DNA of 15,627 nucleotides from Eggerthellaceae bacterium (GCA_900753095.1 CAADXT010000144.1:1-15627), one strand, 5' to 3'. Positions 7,339 to 14,591 are shown, counted from the first letter of the stretch. Notes: generated by a model from the letters alone, not told the origin. Numbers and translations are program-made.

Positions 7339-8661
7339 ATGAGAGTGGTTCTTTGCGGCGATTTGCTGTTCTCGAGCAAGAATCTCAAAAACCGGCTTGA
7401 TAGACGGCTGGTTGATTTGTTGGCCAGTGCTGATGCAGTATTCGCAAATGCCGAGTTCAGCACACCGAAACGAGAAACGCCGCCCGGCTTGTGCATGTAC
7501 CTTACTTCCGTTAGGCCGGAAACGCTTGATGAGTTGGTCGACTTGAACATCAAGCTGGTTTCCTTTGCGAACAACCATACTACCGACTACGGACCACAGG
7601 GATGCTTGGACACGATAGAGGCTGCGGAGAATCGCGGTATCATTCCTTGCGGTGTTGGGCGCAACTTGATGGAAGCGCGAAAAGCGCGATTCCTCGATAC
7701 CGCGCAAGGACGTGTGGCGGTTATTGCTTGCTCCTCTACCTGGGCAGAGCGCGCGTTGGCAAGCAATGCTAATGCTGATGTGGTGGCGCGTCCTGGCCTA
7801 TGCCCATTGCGGTGGGGTCGTTCATATGTGCTGCCTGATGAGCAGTTTGAGCAGTTGCGAGCCATTGACGCCATGCTTGGTACCGATAAAAGCTTGCTCG
7901 AGGTAAGCAAAATCGAAACATGGGAGCCACCAACAGAGGATGCTTTCAAGTTCGGTTCTCCTATGAATGGCAACTTGCAAATCGAGCGCGGCGAGCGTGC
8001 TTATGTTCGCGATTATGTGAATGAAGGCGATCAGAAGGCAATTCTGGAAAGCATTCGCGATGCTGCTCGTCGATCCGATGTGGTAATTGCTACGCTCCAC
8101 ACTCATGAAGGGGAAAATGAGAATTGGTATGCTACCTATGCGCCGCACTTCGTGGAGGAGTTTGCGCGCAATACCATTGATGCGGGAGCAACGTGCTTTG
8201 TAGGGCAGGGTGCGCACTTTCCTCGTGGTGTGGAGGTTTATCGAGGGCACCCCATTTTTTACAACCTGGGAAGCCTTCTGATGGAATTCGAGTCGGGCGA
8301 ATCGATGATTTCACCCGAAATGTACGAGACGTATCATTTGGGTCCTGACGCATATCCTTCCGATTTGCACTCGAATCGCGCGCAGAAACCCGATGGCTCG
8401 TGGAACGGCTTCTACTCTGAGCGCCGTTTTTCCACTAACTTCTTAGTGGTACTTGATATTGGCAATGATGGGGCATGCTGCGAAATCGTTCCCCTTGATT
8501 TGGATATGCGCCGCGCGAATAACCTAAAACGCGGTCTCCCGGTAATTTCTTCCCCTGAAGAAGGCAAGAAGTTTGCCAGATACTTGGCGAAGGTAAGCGA
8601 GCGTTATGGGGTTTCATTTGAGTATCGTCCTGAATCAGGGTGCATTTCCTTTGAAAGCTAG
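7339..8661 (+). CDS. CapA/PGA_cap-family protein (calcineurin-like phosphoesterase fold)
   Basis: 440 residues from the ATG at 7339, which follows AAAGGGGAA; an in-frame TTG at 7243 would add 32 unlikely residues. Metal-site motifs of the family are visible: CGD (6-8), NAE (37-39), ANNHTTDYG (77-85), TLHTHEGE in place of the usual HWGxE, and near the C-terminal third GQGAHFPRGVEVY followed by HPIFYNLGS, matching the family's 'GxHPHxxxxxEVYxGxPIFYSLGN'. PGA_cap proteins include CapA of poly-gamma-glutamate capsule formation, but most are uncharacterised. This one has no signal peptide or membrane anchor, unlike CapA, and no capB/C genes are beside it, so a capsule role is not supported. It is probably a cytosolic metal-dependent hydrolase of unknown substrate. 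Confidence 0.85.
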   Translation: MRVVLCGDLLFSSKNLKNRLDRRLVDLLASADAVFANAEFSTPKRETPPGLCMYLTSVRPETLDELVDLNIKLVSFANNHTTDYGPQGCLDTIEAAENRGIIPCGVGRNLMEARKARFLDTAQGRVAVIACSSTWAERALASNANADVVARPGLCPLRWGRSYVLPDEQFEQLRAIDAMLGTDKSLLEVSKIETWEPPTEDAFKFGSPMNGNLQIERGERAYVRDYVNEGDQKAILESIRDAARRSDVVIATLHTHEGENENWYATYAPHFVEEFARNTIDAGATCFVGQGAHFPRGVEVYRGHPIFYNLGSLLMEFESGESMISPEMYETYHLGPDAYPSDLHSNRAQKPDGSWNGFYSERRFSTNFLVVLDIGNDGACCEIVPLDLDMRRANNLKRGLPVISSPEEGKKFARYLAKVSERYGVSFEYRPESGCISFES

Positions 8662-8695
8662 CTCTTTAGGCTTTGCGTTTTTAAACAAATGAAGT

Positions 8696-8732
8696 GGGCG
8701 AAGCTTATGAATCCTATTCATGGGTTTCGCCC
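8696..8732 (+). terminator. Long hairpin after the CapA-like gene, possible terminator
   Basis: A 16-bp stem (8696-8711 with 8717-8732; perfect GGGCGAA/TTCGCCC at the base, three G-U pairs inside) has a 5-nt loop. It is followed only by TTCCT, so it is either a weak terminator or a 3'-end protecting structure. Confidence 0.5.
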
Positions 8733-8819
8733 TTCCTATGCGAACTGCTCAGGGGTTTATGCAGGTGAATGCGGTAGTCTGGTTGTGGGGAAATTGTCTG
8801 TGAGAGCTTAGGAGGGGCC

Positions 8820-9608
8820 ATGCAGTACAACACTATCAAAACCGAAGAGCGCGATGGCATCTACATCATTACGCTGAACAGGCCCAAGGCGAAAAACGCC
8901 ATGAACAGCGAAATGTGGCAGGAGCTGTGCTGGGCCTTCGACCATCTTGAGGAAACCGATTCGCTGCGGTGCTGCATTATGACCAACGTGGGCGATTGCT
9001 TCTGCGCCGGAAGCGATTTGAAGGAGATTGCCGCTGGCACCTACCACGCTCCTGAGGGATACGAGAAAAGCGGTTTCTGCGGCATGACCAAGCGCTACAT
9101 CAAAAAGCCGCTCATCGCTGCTTGCCAAGGCCGCGTCCTTGGCGGTGGGGTTGAGGTTGTTATGGCGTGCGATCTGGCGGTATGCTCCACGGAATCAACG
9201 TTTTCGCTTCCTGAGCCGCGCCGCGGCCTCACGGCGGCGGGCGGCGGATTGCTGATGCGCATCATGCAGATGGTGCCGCAAAAGGCCGCCATGGAGCTGA
9301 TGCTTACCTGCGAGCCGTTCTCCGCGCAAAAGGCACTCGATTGCTTCTTGGTAAATCGCGTGGTCGAGCCGGATAAGGTGCTCGACACCGCAATCGACCT
9401 GGCAAAACTCATCTGCAAGGGCGCGCCGTTGGCAATCGAATGCACAAAGCGCACCGCCTATGAAACCATGGGCGAAAACGTGGTGTACCCCTCAAGGGGC
9501 TGGGAAATCCTCGAGGAGATCGAGAAGATCACGGTGAACAGCGAAGACAAGATCGAGGGCGCAACGGCCTTCGCCGAAAAGCGCGAACCGATATGGAAAG
9601 GGCGCTAG
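8820..9608 (+). CDS. Enoyl-CoA hydratase/isomerase (crotonase family, CaiD-like)
   Basis: 262 residues, cytosolic. The CoA-binding and oxyanion segments are FCAGSDL (about 61-67) and GRVLGGGVEV (about 104-113). Both catalytic glutamates of true hydratases are present with the usual spacing of 20: Glu112 (rat enoyl-CoA hydratase Glu144) and Glu132 in LPEPRRGL (Glu164). Hydratase activity is therefore more likely than a pure isomerase or a degenerate homologue. Size and spacing match E. coli crotonobetainyl-CoA hydratase CaiD and short-chain hydratases alike. The ribosome site AGGAGG (8810-8815) lies only 4 nt before the ATG. A 300-base gap precedes the acyl-CoA dehydrogenase, which would act on the same kind of substrate. 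Confidence 0.9.
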   Translation: MQYNTIKTEERDGIYIITLNRPKAKNAMNSEMWQELCWAFDHLEETDSLRCCIMTNVGDCFCAGSDLKEIAAGTYHAPEGYEKSGFCGMTKRYIKKPLIAACQGRVLGGGVEVVMACDLAVCSTESTFSLPEPRRGLTAAGGGLLMRIMQMVPQKAAMELMLTCEPFSAQKALDCFLVNRVVEPDKVLDTAIDLAKLICKGAPLAIECTKRTAYETMGENVVYPSRGWEILEEIEKITVNSEDKIEGATAFAEKREPIWKGR

Positions 9609-9908
9609 AGGCTGTCTTTTTGGCTTAGCCGATAGCCTGGCGCTGTGGATTCTGGCAAGAAGCGGCCCCTATGTATCCCTTTCATCGGCAAAACGTTAAA
9701 TAAAGATCTTATGGGGCAGGTTTTGCCCCGTATCCTCGCATTCCTGCGGCAAGGCGCATTCATGGCTGGAATGCGATGAATTGCGGTTGGCGCGCTATGA
9801 ATGGCGGGATTGTTCAGCTAGGGTTACATTTCGTCTAACTTGGGAATAGGTAACGGGCATGTGCTGCCGTATCCTGAAAGTGAAAGAAAACGTATCAGGA
9901 GGGGTGCT
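9609..9908 (+). other. Non-coding region upstream of the acyl-CoA dehydrogenase
   Basis: 300 bases without a gene. It contains a 9-bp perfect inverted repeat TCGCATTCC/GGAATGCGA (9736-9744 and 9768-9776, 23-nt loop) and a small GGGGCA/TGCCCC hairpin near 9714-9730 with no T-run. An in-frame ATG at 9840 has no ribosome site and was not used as a start. I see no convincing promoter. Confidence 0.55.
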
Positions 9909-11054
9909 GTGGACTTCGCTTTGTCCGATAGCCAGAAGAACATCATTGCCACATTTCGCGAATTCGGCGAATCGGTGTTCACGCCCGAGACCGTGTTCCA
10001 ATGGCGAAAGGACCAGGGCTTGCCCGATGAGGTGGTGAAGGGCTTCGTCGATCGTTATTTTGCCTTCGCCGATCAAAGCCCCCACCGTATGGGCATCATG
10101 TCCCAGACGCTCATCTTGGAAGAGCTGTGCCGTTGCGCAGGGGCCGCGCTCCCGTTCCAGAACGACCTGTTCAACTTGCAGATCATGGGTGACTTTGCTG
10201 ACGAGGCCGTATTTGCCAAGGTTTTGGACGATTATCGCCAAACCGGTCGTTTGATGTTCTCGCTGGGCGTGTCCGAGCCCAATGCCGGTTCCGACACCAT
10301 GAGCATGACCACCGCGGTCCAAACGCGCGACGGCCGCCTGCTTCTTAACGGTCAGAAGACCTACGTGAACAACGGCGAGTACTCGCCAAGCATCCTCGTT
10401 GCGGCGATAGACAAGGATAATCCCAGCTCAGACGATTATCCTCCTTTGACGTTTTGGCTCATTCCCCATGATTTGCCGGGCATCCGGGCGGTGCCCATCA
10501 ACAAGATCGGCCAGTCAATGGTGCCGTTTGCCTCGGTTTCCTTCGATGAGGTTGAGCTGAAGCCCGAATATCGCCTGCGCGGGCATGAAGGGGGTTTTCG
10601 CCACCTCTTCAAGCTGCTGGAATTTGGCCGCGTGTTCACATGCGCAGCTTCGCTCGGCATGGCGCAAGCTGCCATGGAAGATGCGGTTGCCAATGCTCGT
10701 GTGCGCAAGGCCTTCGGCGTTTCCATCGGGCAGTTCCAGCAGGTAGAGCAGATGCTCACCGACATGGAAGTATCGCTGCGCACCATGCGCTCCATGCTGT
10801 ACCAGGCCGCCTGGGCCATTGAGAACGATCAGCCCGATAAGCGTTTGGCGGTTGCGCTGATGAAGCGCTACATCCCCAAAACGGCAACCCAGGTGGCAAG
10901 CGATGCCATGCAGATTTTGGGCGGTTTGGGATACACCGAAAGCGCGCGCGTAAGCACCATCTGGCAAGATTGCCGCGGCAACCAGATAGCCGAGGGCACG
11001 GACCAGATCATGGTGTACATCTCCGCGCCGCTTATCATGAAAGAATATGAGTAA
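9909..11054 (+). CDS. Acyl-CoA dehydrogenase family protein (CaiA-like)
   Basis: 381 residues from a GTG at 9909, six bases after AGGAGG (9897-9902). The protein then begins VDFALSDSQK, parallel to the MDFNLNDEQE start of E. coli CaiA. It is FAD-dependent and cytosolic and should oxidise acyl-CoA or, with an electron donor, reduce the enoyl-CoA. The flavin/substrate signature GVSEPNAGSD is at about 120-129, the dimer/FAD block DAMQILGGLGY near the end, and the putative base Glu362 in AEGTDQI fills the classic YEGT position. The closing APLIMKEYE resembles CaiA's end. Electron-transfer flavoprotein genes (fixAB/etfAB) are not in the window. A crotonobetainyl-CoA reductase-like role on some unsaturated acid is inferred. 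Confidence 0.92.
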   Translation: MDFALSDSQKNIIATFREFGESVFTPETVFQWRKDQGLPDEVVKGFVDRYFAFADQSPHRMGIMSQTLILEELCRCAGAALPFQNDLFNLQIMGDFADEAVFAKVLDDYRQTGRLMFSLGVSEPNAGSDTMSMTTAVQTRDGRLLLNGQKTYVNNGEYSPSILVAAIDKDNPSSDDYPPLTFWLIPHDLPGIRAVPINKIGQSMVPFASVSFDEVELKPEYRLRGHEGGFRHLFKLLEFGRVFTCAASLGMAQAAMEDAVANARVRKAFGVSIGQFQQVEQMLTDMEVSLRTMRSMLYQAAWAIENDQPDKRLAVALMKRYIPKTATQVASDAMQILGGLGYTESARVSTIWQDCRGNQIAEGTDQIMVYISAPLIMKEYE

Positions 11055-11058
11055 CAGA

Positions 11059-11083
11059 ATACTTTGTTCTACGAACAAAGTAT
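11059..11083 (+). repeat. 25-bp inverted repeat after the acyl-CoA dehydrogenase
   Basis: ATACTTTGTTC (11059-11069) and GAACAAAGTAT (11073-11083) are perfect complements around TAC. It begins 4 bases after the stop codon. There is no T-run, so it is not a standard terminator. An AT-rich palindrome of this size is typical of an operator or recombination site. Confidence 0.7.
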
Positions 11084-11151
11084 GTGCTTGACGCTGTGAG
11101 CTCTCTCGCTGACTTTTCCGCCTCCCGAACATGAGCGAATACGAGTAGGAG

Positions 11152-11354
11152 GGCGCTTGGGGTGGGGCGCGTGCGCGCGACACTCTGAGCGCAGCGCGGT
11201 CTTTGGCGCCTTAAAGAAGCAGCCCCAGGTATTCGATCCAGGATGCAGGGATATGGTGAACCATACGTCGAACCATTTTCCGCTGCTTCCCTGGCGCCAA
11301 AGCGCGCTGAAAGAAGCGAGGCGTGTCGCGCGCACGCGCCCCACCCCAAGCGCC
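11152..11354 (+). repeat. 203-bp imperfect palindrome with 32-bp perfect terminal inverted repeats (MITE-like)
   Basis: The outer 32 bases are exactly complementary (11152-11183 and 11323-11354; GGCGCTTGG... at the left end, ...CCAAGCGCC at the right), G+C about 80%. Further in, CAGCGCG, CTTTGGCGCC (11201-11210 with 11293-11302) and GAAGCAG (11217 onward with 11283-11289) also pair, and the centre holds TATGGT-GA-ACCATA. It fills the space between the converging acyl-CoA dehydrogenase and TetR genes and ends 13 bases before the TetR stop. No transposase gene and no clear target duplication is visible. It could be a non-autonomous transposon relic, an intergenic palindromic repeat family of the genome, or a transcribed hairpin RNA. 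Open frames on both strands here are a by-product of the symmetry. Confidence 0.75.
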
Positions 11355-11367
11355 TATTCGGGGCGAA

Positions 11368-12021
11368 TTACAGATTCCTACGAAGTTGAGCTTCCTTGAT
11401 CTCGCTTTCCATCGAGCTGTGGATGATGTTGGCAAAGGGGCCAGCGTTGCTGATCAGGTGCTTAGTGCCAGGCTGCTCGCATTTGTGCGTGAAGTAGGAG
11501 AGGAACGCGCACGTGTAGAACTCGCTCAGGAAGTCGATGTTCTCTTCAGGCAAGTAGCGGTTCGCCAAGATGATGGTGATGTCGTTGCGCAGCGCCGGCA
11601 GGTACAGGTCGTATAGGTACGTGCGCAAGGTGGCAGGACCGGTTTCCGCGAAAGCCTGCATGTAGAAGCTGCGGTTGCGCTCCAGCACGATGGCGAAGGT
11701 GTCGAAGAACTTCGAATGGTCAAGCGAGCGCACACCCGACTTCTGCGTAATGTAATAGGGGAAGCTCGCAAGTGAGGCTTCCTCGCCCTTCTTGTACACC
11801 AGGATGTTCTCGGGGAAGCGGTTCTGAAGCTCGAGGCCCAAATCGTAGCGGAACTTCCAGATGATAAGCGCGTTTTTGTCCTCGAAGTGGTAGTAGAACG
11901 TTTTGCGGTTCTTGCCGGTGCGCTCAACGATGTCGCTAATGGAAACCTTCTTCAACGGCTGTTCCTCGCACAGCTGCACAAGCGCGTCGGCGATCAACAG
12001 TTTTGTATCGAGTGCTCCCAT
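11368..12021 (-). CDS. TetR/AcrR-family transcriptional regulator
   Basis: 217 residues on the minus strand. The DNA-binding helix-turn-helix is at 27-46, SISDIVERTGKNRKTFYYHF, the standard TetR motif. The rest is an all-helical ligand-binding domain of typical length with a rather aromatic character. The start at 12021 is preceded (minus strand) by GAAAGGA with a 7-nt spacer. It is transcribed divergently from the enoate reductase across 373 bases containing palindromes, the classic arrangement of a local repressor and its target. It therefore likely controls that reductase and itself; the ligand may be the reductase substrate or its CoA ester (inference). Its 3' end abuts the large palindrome but the coding region looks intact. 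Confidence 0.92.
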   Translation of the reverse strand: MGALDTKLLIADALVQLCEEQPLKKVSISDIVERTGKNRKTFYYHFEDKNALIIWKFRYDLGLELQNRFPENILVYKKGEEASLASFPYYITQKSGVRSLDHSKFFDTFAIVLERNRSFYMQAFAETGPATLRTYLYDLYLPALRNDITIILANRYLPEENIDFLSEFYTCAFLSYFTHKCEQPGTKHLISNAGPFANIIHSSMESEIKEAQLRRNL

Positions 12022-12394
12022 TTCCCGATCCTTTCAACCTTCCGTTACGTTGGCTAGTGTAGCGCTAACGCAATTTTTTGTGGTCAAATCAATGAAAATG
12101 AGTATCAGATTCAAAATCTATTGCAACAGGAAGCGGGTTAATGCTCAGCGAATGAATGCCCATCGCGCAAATTATGCATAATGCCGCCTTTTCGTCCGAA
12201 TATCTGTTTTACAATATGCTAACGCGAAGGAGTGCTCACGATTGGTCATCACTGGTATAGGTCGTTGCATGTAAGTAAGGCGGCTTCCGAAGAGGGGTCG
12301 TCTGTTTTCATGTTCAAAACGATTTGTGCCAGGTATGTCTGATCTGCTCTCAGAAAAAGTTCACATCTTTTGTTCTTACGAAAGGGGCTGCGAC
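12022..12394. promoter_or_regulatory. Divergent control region between TetR and the enoate reductase
   Basis: 373 bases without a supportable long gene. Visible elements are a perfect 12-bp palindrome ATTATGCATAAT (12171-12182), the inverted repeat AGATT-CAA-AATCT (12107-12119), an 8-bp palindrome TAGCGCTA near 12060, and GCTAACGC occurring twice (12064-12071, 12218-12225). A good -10 box TACAAT (12210-12215) points toward the reductase, giving it a leader of roughly 175 bases; its -35 is not clear. On the minus strand TTGACC precedes TACACT, but with a 20-bp spacer. The palindromes are the candidate TetR operators. Confidence 0.5.
12242..12274 (+). CDS. Possible 10-codon leader ORF ahead of the enoate reductase
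   Basis: A strong AAGGAG (12227-12232) stands 9 bases before a TTG that opens a frame reading MVITGIGRCM and then TAA. It lies just downstream of the TACAAT box and 120 bases before the reductase start. It has no recognisable family. It could be a translated leader peptide, the remains of a gene start, or chance. Confidence 0.2.
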   Translation: MVITGIGRCM

Positions 12395-14509
12395 GTGAAG
12401 TACGAACTACTGAACAAGCCGTTTAAGATCGGCAACGTGGAGCTGCGAAACCGCTTCGTCATGCTGCCGATGACCATCGAAAAGACCGACAACTACCATG
12501 TTGGCGATGACCTCGTAGACTTTTACGAGCAGCGCGCAAAGGGCGGTGCCGCTCTGATCGAGCTCGGCTCCTGCTATGTTTGCGACGTATTCGACACCCA
12601 CCCCAAGTATCACACCACCACCGGCGCTGTAGGCGTTTGGGACGACTGCTTCATCCCTGGCCTTACCCGCACCGCAGAGGTTTGCCACAAGCACGGCGCA
12701 AAGCTCGCTGCTCAGCTGCAGCTCTGCTACGAGTGGCGTGCAACGGGTGAAGACGAACTTCACTCCTATGCTCCTTCCATCGACGTTGCATCTGGCCCCT
12801 TCGTTGGCATGCCTGAAAAGGAATTCACCAAGGAAGAGCTCCAGATCGTAATCAAGCAGTACGGCGAAGCTGCTAAGCGCTGCCAGAAGGCTGGCATCGA
12901 CATCATCGAGATTCATGCAGGCATCGGCTACATGGTTATGCGCTTCATCTCCAAGTACTCCAACCATCGTACCGACGAGTACGGCGGAGACACCAAGGGT
13001 CGCTGCAAGCTTCTCACCGACATCATCGACGAGATCCACAAGCAGTGCGGCGAAGACTACCCGATCCTCGTTCGCTACTCTGCAGACGACCTTATGCCTG
13101 GCGGCCAGCGCGTTGAAGACCTCAAGGAGGTCATCGAGGTTGTAGAGGCTCACGGCATCGACGCTTGGTCCATCCAGGCTGGCTTCCATGAGGCTCCTCG
13201 TCCTGTTGCCAACCAGCTGGTTCCCGAAGGCGAGTTCATCTACCTGTCCAAGGAAGCTAAGAAGTACACTTCTCTGCCTTGCTTCCCTGGCACCCGTATC
13301 AACCACCTCGACGTTTGCGAGAAGATCCTCGCCGACGGCTCCGGCGATGCAGCTGGTATGGCTCGTCACTGGATCGCAGAGCCCGAAATCGGCATCAAGG
13401 TTGCCGAGGGTCGCTCCGAGGAAGTTCGCCCCTGCATCGTTTGCTCTCGCTGCCTGGACAACATCTTCATCGGCAAGCCCTGCAAGTGCTCCGTTAACCC
13501 CAACGTATACTTCTCTCAGTTCGGCCAGCCCGAAGACCACAAGGTATCCGGCGCAGAGGCAGAGAAGAAGATCCTCATCGTTGGTGCTGGCCCCTCCGGC
13601 CTGGAAGCTGCTCGCAACCTCAAGATGCGCGGCTTCAAGAACGTTACCGTTGTTGACCAGAAGAAGAAGGCTTGCGGCCTTTTGAACCTCGCACAGGTTC
13701 TGAACGAAGAGCTTCCTCCGATGGTTGATTGGTACAACAACGAGATCAAGCGTCTTGGTCTCGACGTTCGCCTGAACACCAAGGCTGATGCCAAGTACAT
13801 CAAGGACTTCGGCGCTGACGAGGTAATCCTCGCTGTTGGCCCTGAAACCTCTTCCCCCGATGTTCCCGGCAAGAACCGCAAGAACGTTATCGACTCCCAC
13901 GCACTGAAGGAGCTCGTAGAGGGCAAGAACACCCCGGGCATGGGCGCTATGTGGGGCCTCTCCTGCTTCGGCATGGGCATCCTGGGCGCACCTCTTGGCC
14001 TTATGAAGTGGGGCCTCGGTACGCACCTGCTGGTTAAGAAGCGCCTTGCCGTTATCGGTGGCGGCTTCGCTGGCATCGAGGTAGCTTCCTCCATGAACGC
14101 TGGTCGTGAGGTTACGGTTATCGAGTCCGCCAAGAAGGCTGGCGCTGAAATCGGCATCATCGACAAGAACCCTGAGCTGCGCAAGCTCAAGAAGGAAGGC
14201 GTTAAGATCCTTACCCTCACCAAGGTTAAGGCTTACACCGATGAAGGTGTTCTCTGCGAAGATGCTGAGGGCAAGGAATTCACCGTTCCCGCTGACACCA
14301 TCATCGCTGGCACCGTATGCGTTAACAACACCTCCCTCTACGACGAGGTTAAGGGTGTACTCGGTGAAGAGCATCTGCACCTCATCGGTAATGCATCTCC
14401 CCACACCGACTGGGAAGGCGTTGCTGCAAACGATCCTTACGGTACGCCTGAGTTCAAGCGTCTCCTTGAGGCTGTTCGCGACGGTTACCTCACCGCAATG
14501 CAGATGTAA
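12395..14509 (+). CDS. FMN/FAD/[4Fe-4S] enoate reductase (2,4-dienoyl-CoA reductase/BaiCD-BaiH-like, OYE family)
   Basis: 704 residues from a GTG at 12395, seven bases after AAAGGGG. It should reduce an alpha,beta-unsaturated (or dienoyl) acid or CoA ester with NAD(P)H. An N-terminal FMN TIM barrel (about 1-340) keeps the two acid residues of E. coli FadH: Tyr179 in GIGYM and His265 in GFHEAPRP. The iron-sulfur cysteines are Cys347, Cys350, Cys353 and Cys365, followed by SVNP. The FAD/NAD part begins with GAGPSG (397-402), and a second dinucleotide loop GGGFAG is at 555-560. Between them lies an unusual Gly/Met-rich hydrophobic stretch (about 513-545) that makes the protein longer than FadH (672). 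The His normally before GY in many OYEs is Ile177. Codon bias suggests high expression. Relatives act on fatty dienoyl-CoAs, bile acids or cinnamate; the substrate here is open. Confidence 0.9.
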   Translation: MKYELLNKPFKIGNVELRNRFVMLPMTIEKTDNYHVGDDLVDFYEQRAKGGAALIELGSCYVCDVFDTHPKYHTTTGAVGVWDDCFIPGLTRTAEVCHKHGAKLAAQLQLCYEWRATGEDELHSYAPSIDVASGPFVGMPEKEFTKEELQIVIKQYGEAAKRCQKAGIDIIEIHAGIGYMVMRFISKYSNHRTDEYGGDTKGRCKLLTDIIDEIHKQCGEDYPILVRYSADDLMPGGQRVEDLKEVIEVVEAHGIDAWSIQAGFHEAPRPVANQLVPEGEFIYLSKEAKKYTSLPCFPGTRINHLDVCEKILADGSGDAAGMARHWIAEPEIGIKVAEGRSEEVRPCIVCSRCLDNIFIGKPCKCSVNPNVYFSQFGQPEDHKVSGAEAEKKILIVGAGPSGLEAARNLKMRGFKNVTVVDQKKKACGLLNLAQVLNEELPPMVDWYNNEIKRLGLDVRLNTKADAKYIKDFGADEVILAVGPETSSPDVPGKNRKNVIDSHALKELVEGKNTPGMGAMWGLSCFGMGILGAPLGLMKWGLGTHLLVKKRLAVIGGGFAGIEVASSMNAGREVTVIESAKKAGAEIGIIDKNPELRKLKKEGVKILTLTKVKAYTDEGVLCEDAEGKEFTVPADTIIAGTVCVNNTSLYDEVKGVLGEEHLHLIGNASPHTDWEGVAANDPYGTPEFKRLLEAVRDGYLTAMQM

Positions 14510-14551
14510 TTCAGCTGCCTGAAACGCATCTGATTTAGCGCTAAGCGCATC

Positions 14552-14588
14552 AGAAAGCCGCTCTTCGGAGCGGCTTTCTTTTTCTCTG
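14552..14588 (+). terminator. Rho-independent terminator after the enoate reductase
   Basis: A perfect 12-bp stem AGAAAGCCGCTC/GAGCGGCTTTCT (14552-14563, 14568-14579) with a TTCG tetraloop and a T-rich tail. A 10-bp palindrome TTAGCGCTAA (14535-14544) precedes it. Confidence 0.93.
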
Positions 14589-14591
14589 AAG

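Noticed and set aside
8820..11054. Hydratase and acyl-CoA dehydrogenase as a tight operon
   Set aside because: A 300-base gap with its own hairpins separates them. Co-transcription is possible but not shown by the sequence.
11217..11300. Possible tRNA-like sequence (minus strand GGTTCGA) in the centre of the palindrome
   Set aside because: No acceptor stem, anticodon arm or CCA end could be arranged around it.
11035..11399. Open frames on both strands across the palindrome, both starting with a MGWGACARH-like peptide
   Set aside because: The near-mirror peptides simply reflect the inverted repeat read from either side. There is no ribosome site and no domain.
12326..12394. Upstream ATG start for the enoate reductase
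   Set aside because: The extra 23 residues do not resemble the family N-terminus and lack a ribosome site. The GTG at 12395 has AAAGGGG at the right spacing and begins the usual 'YELLNKPFKIGN'.
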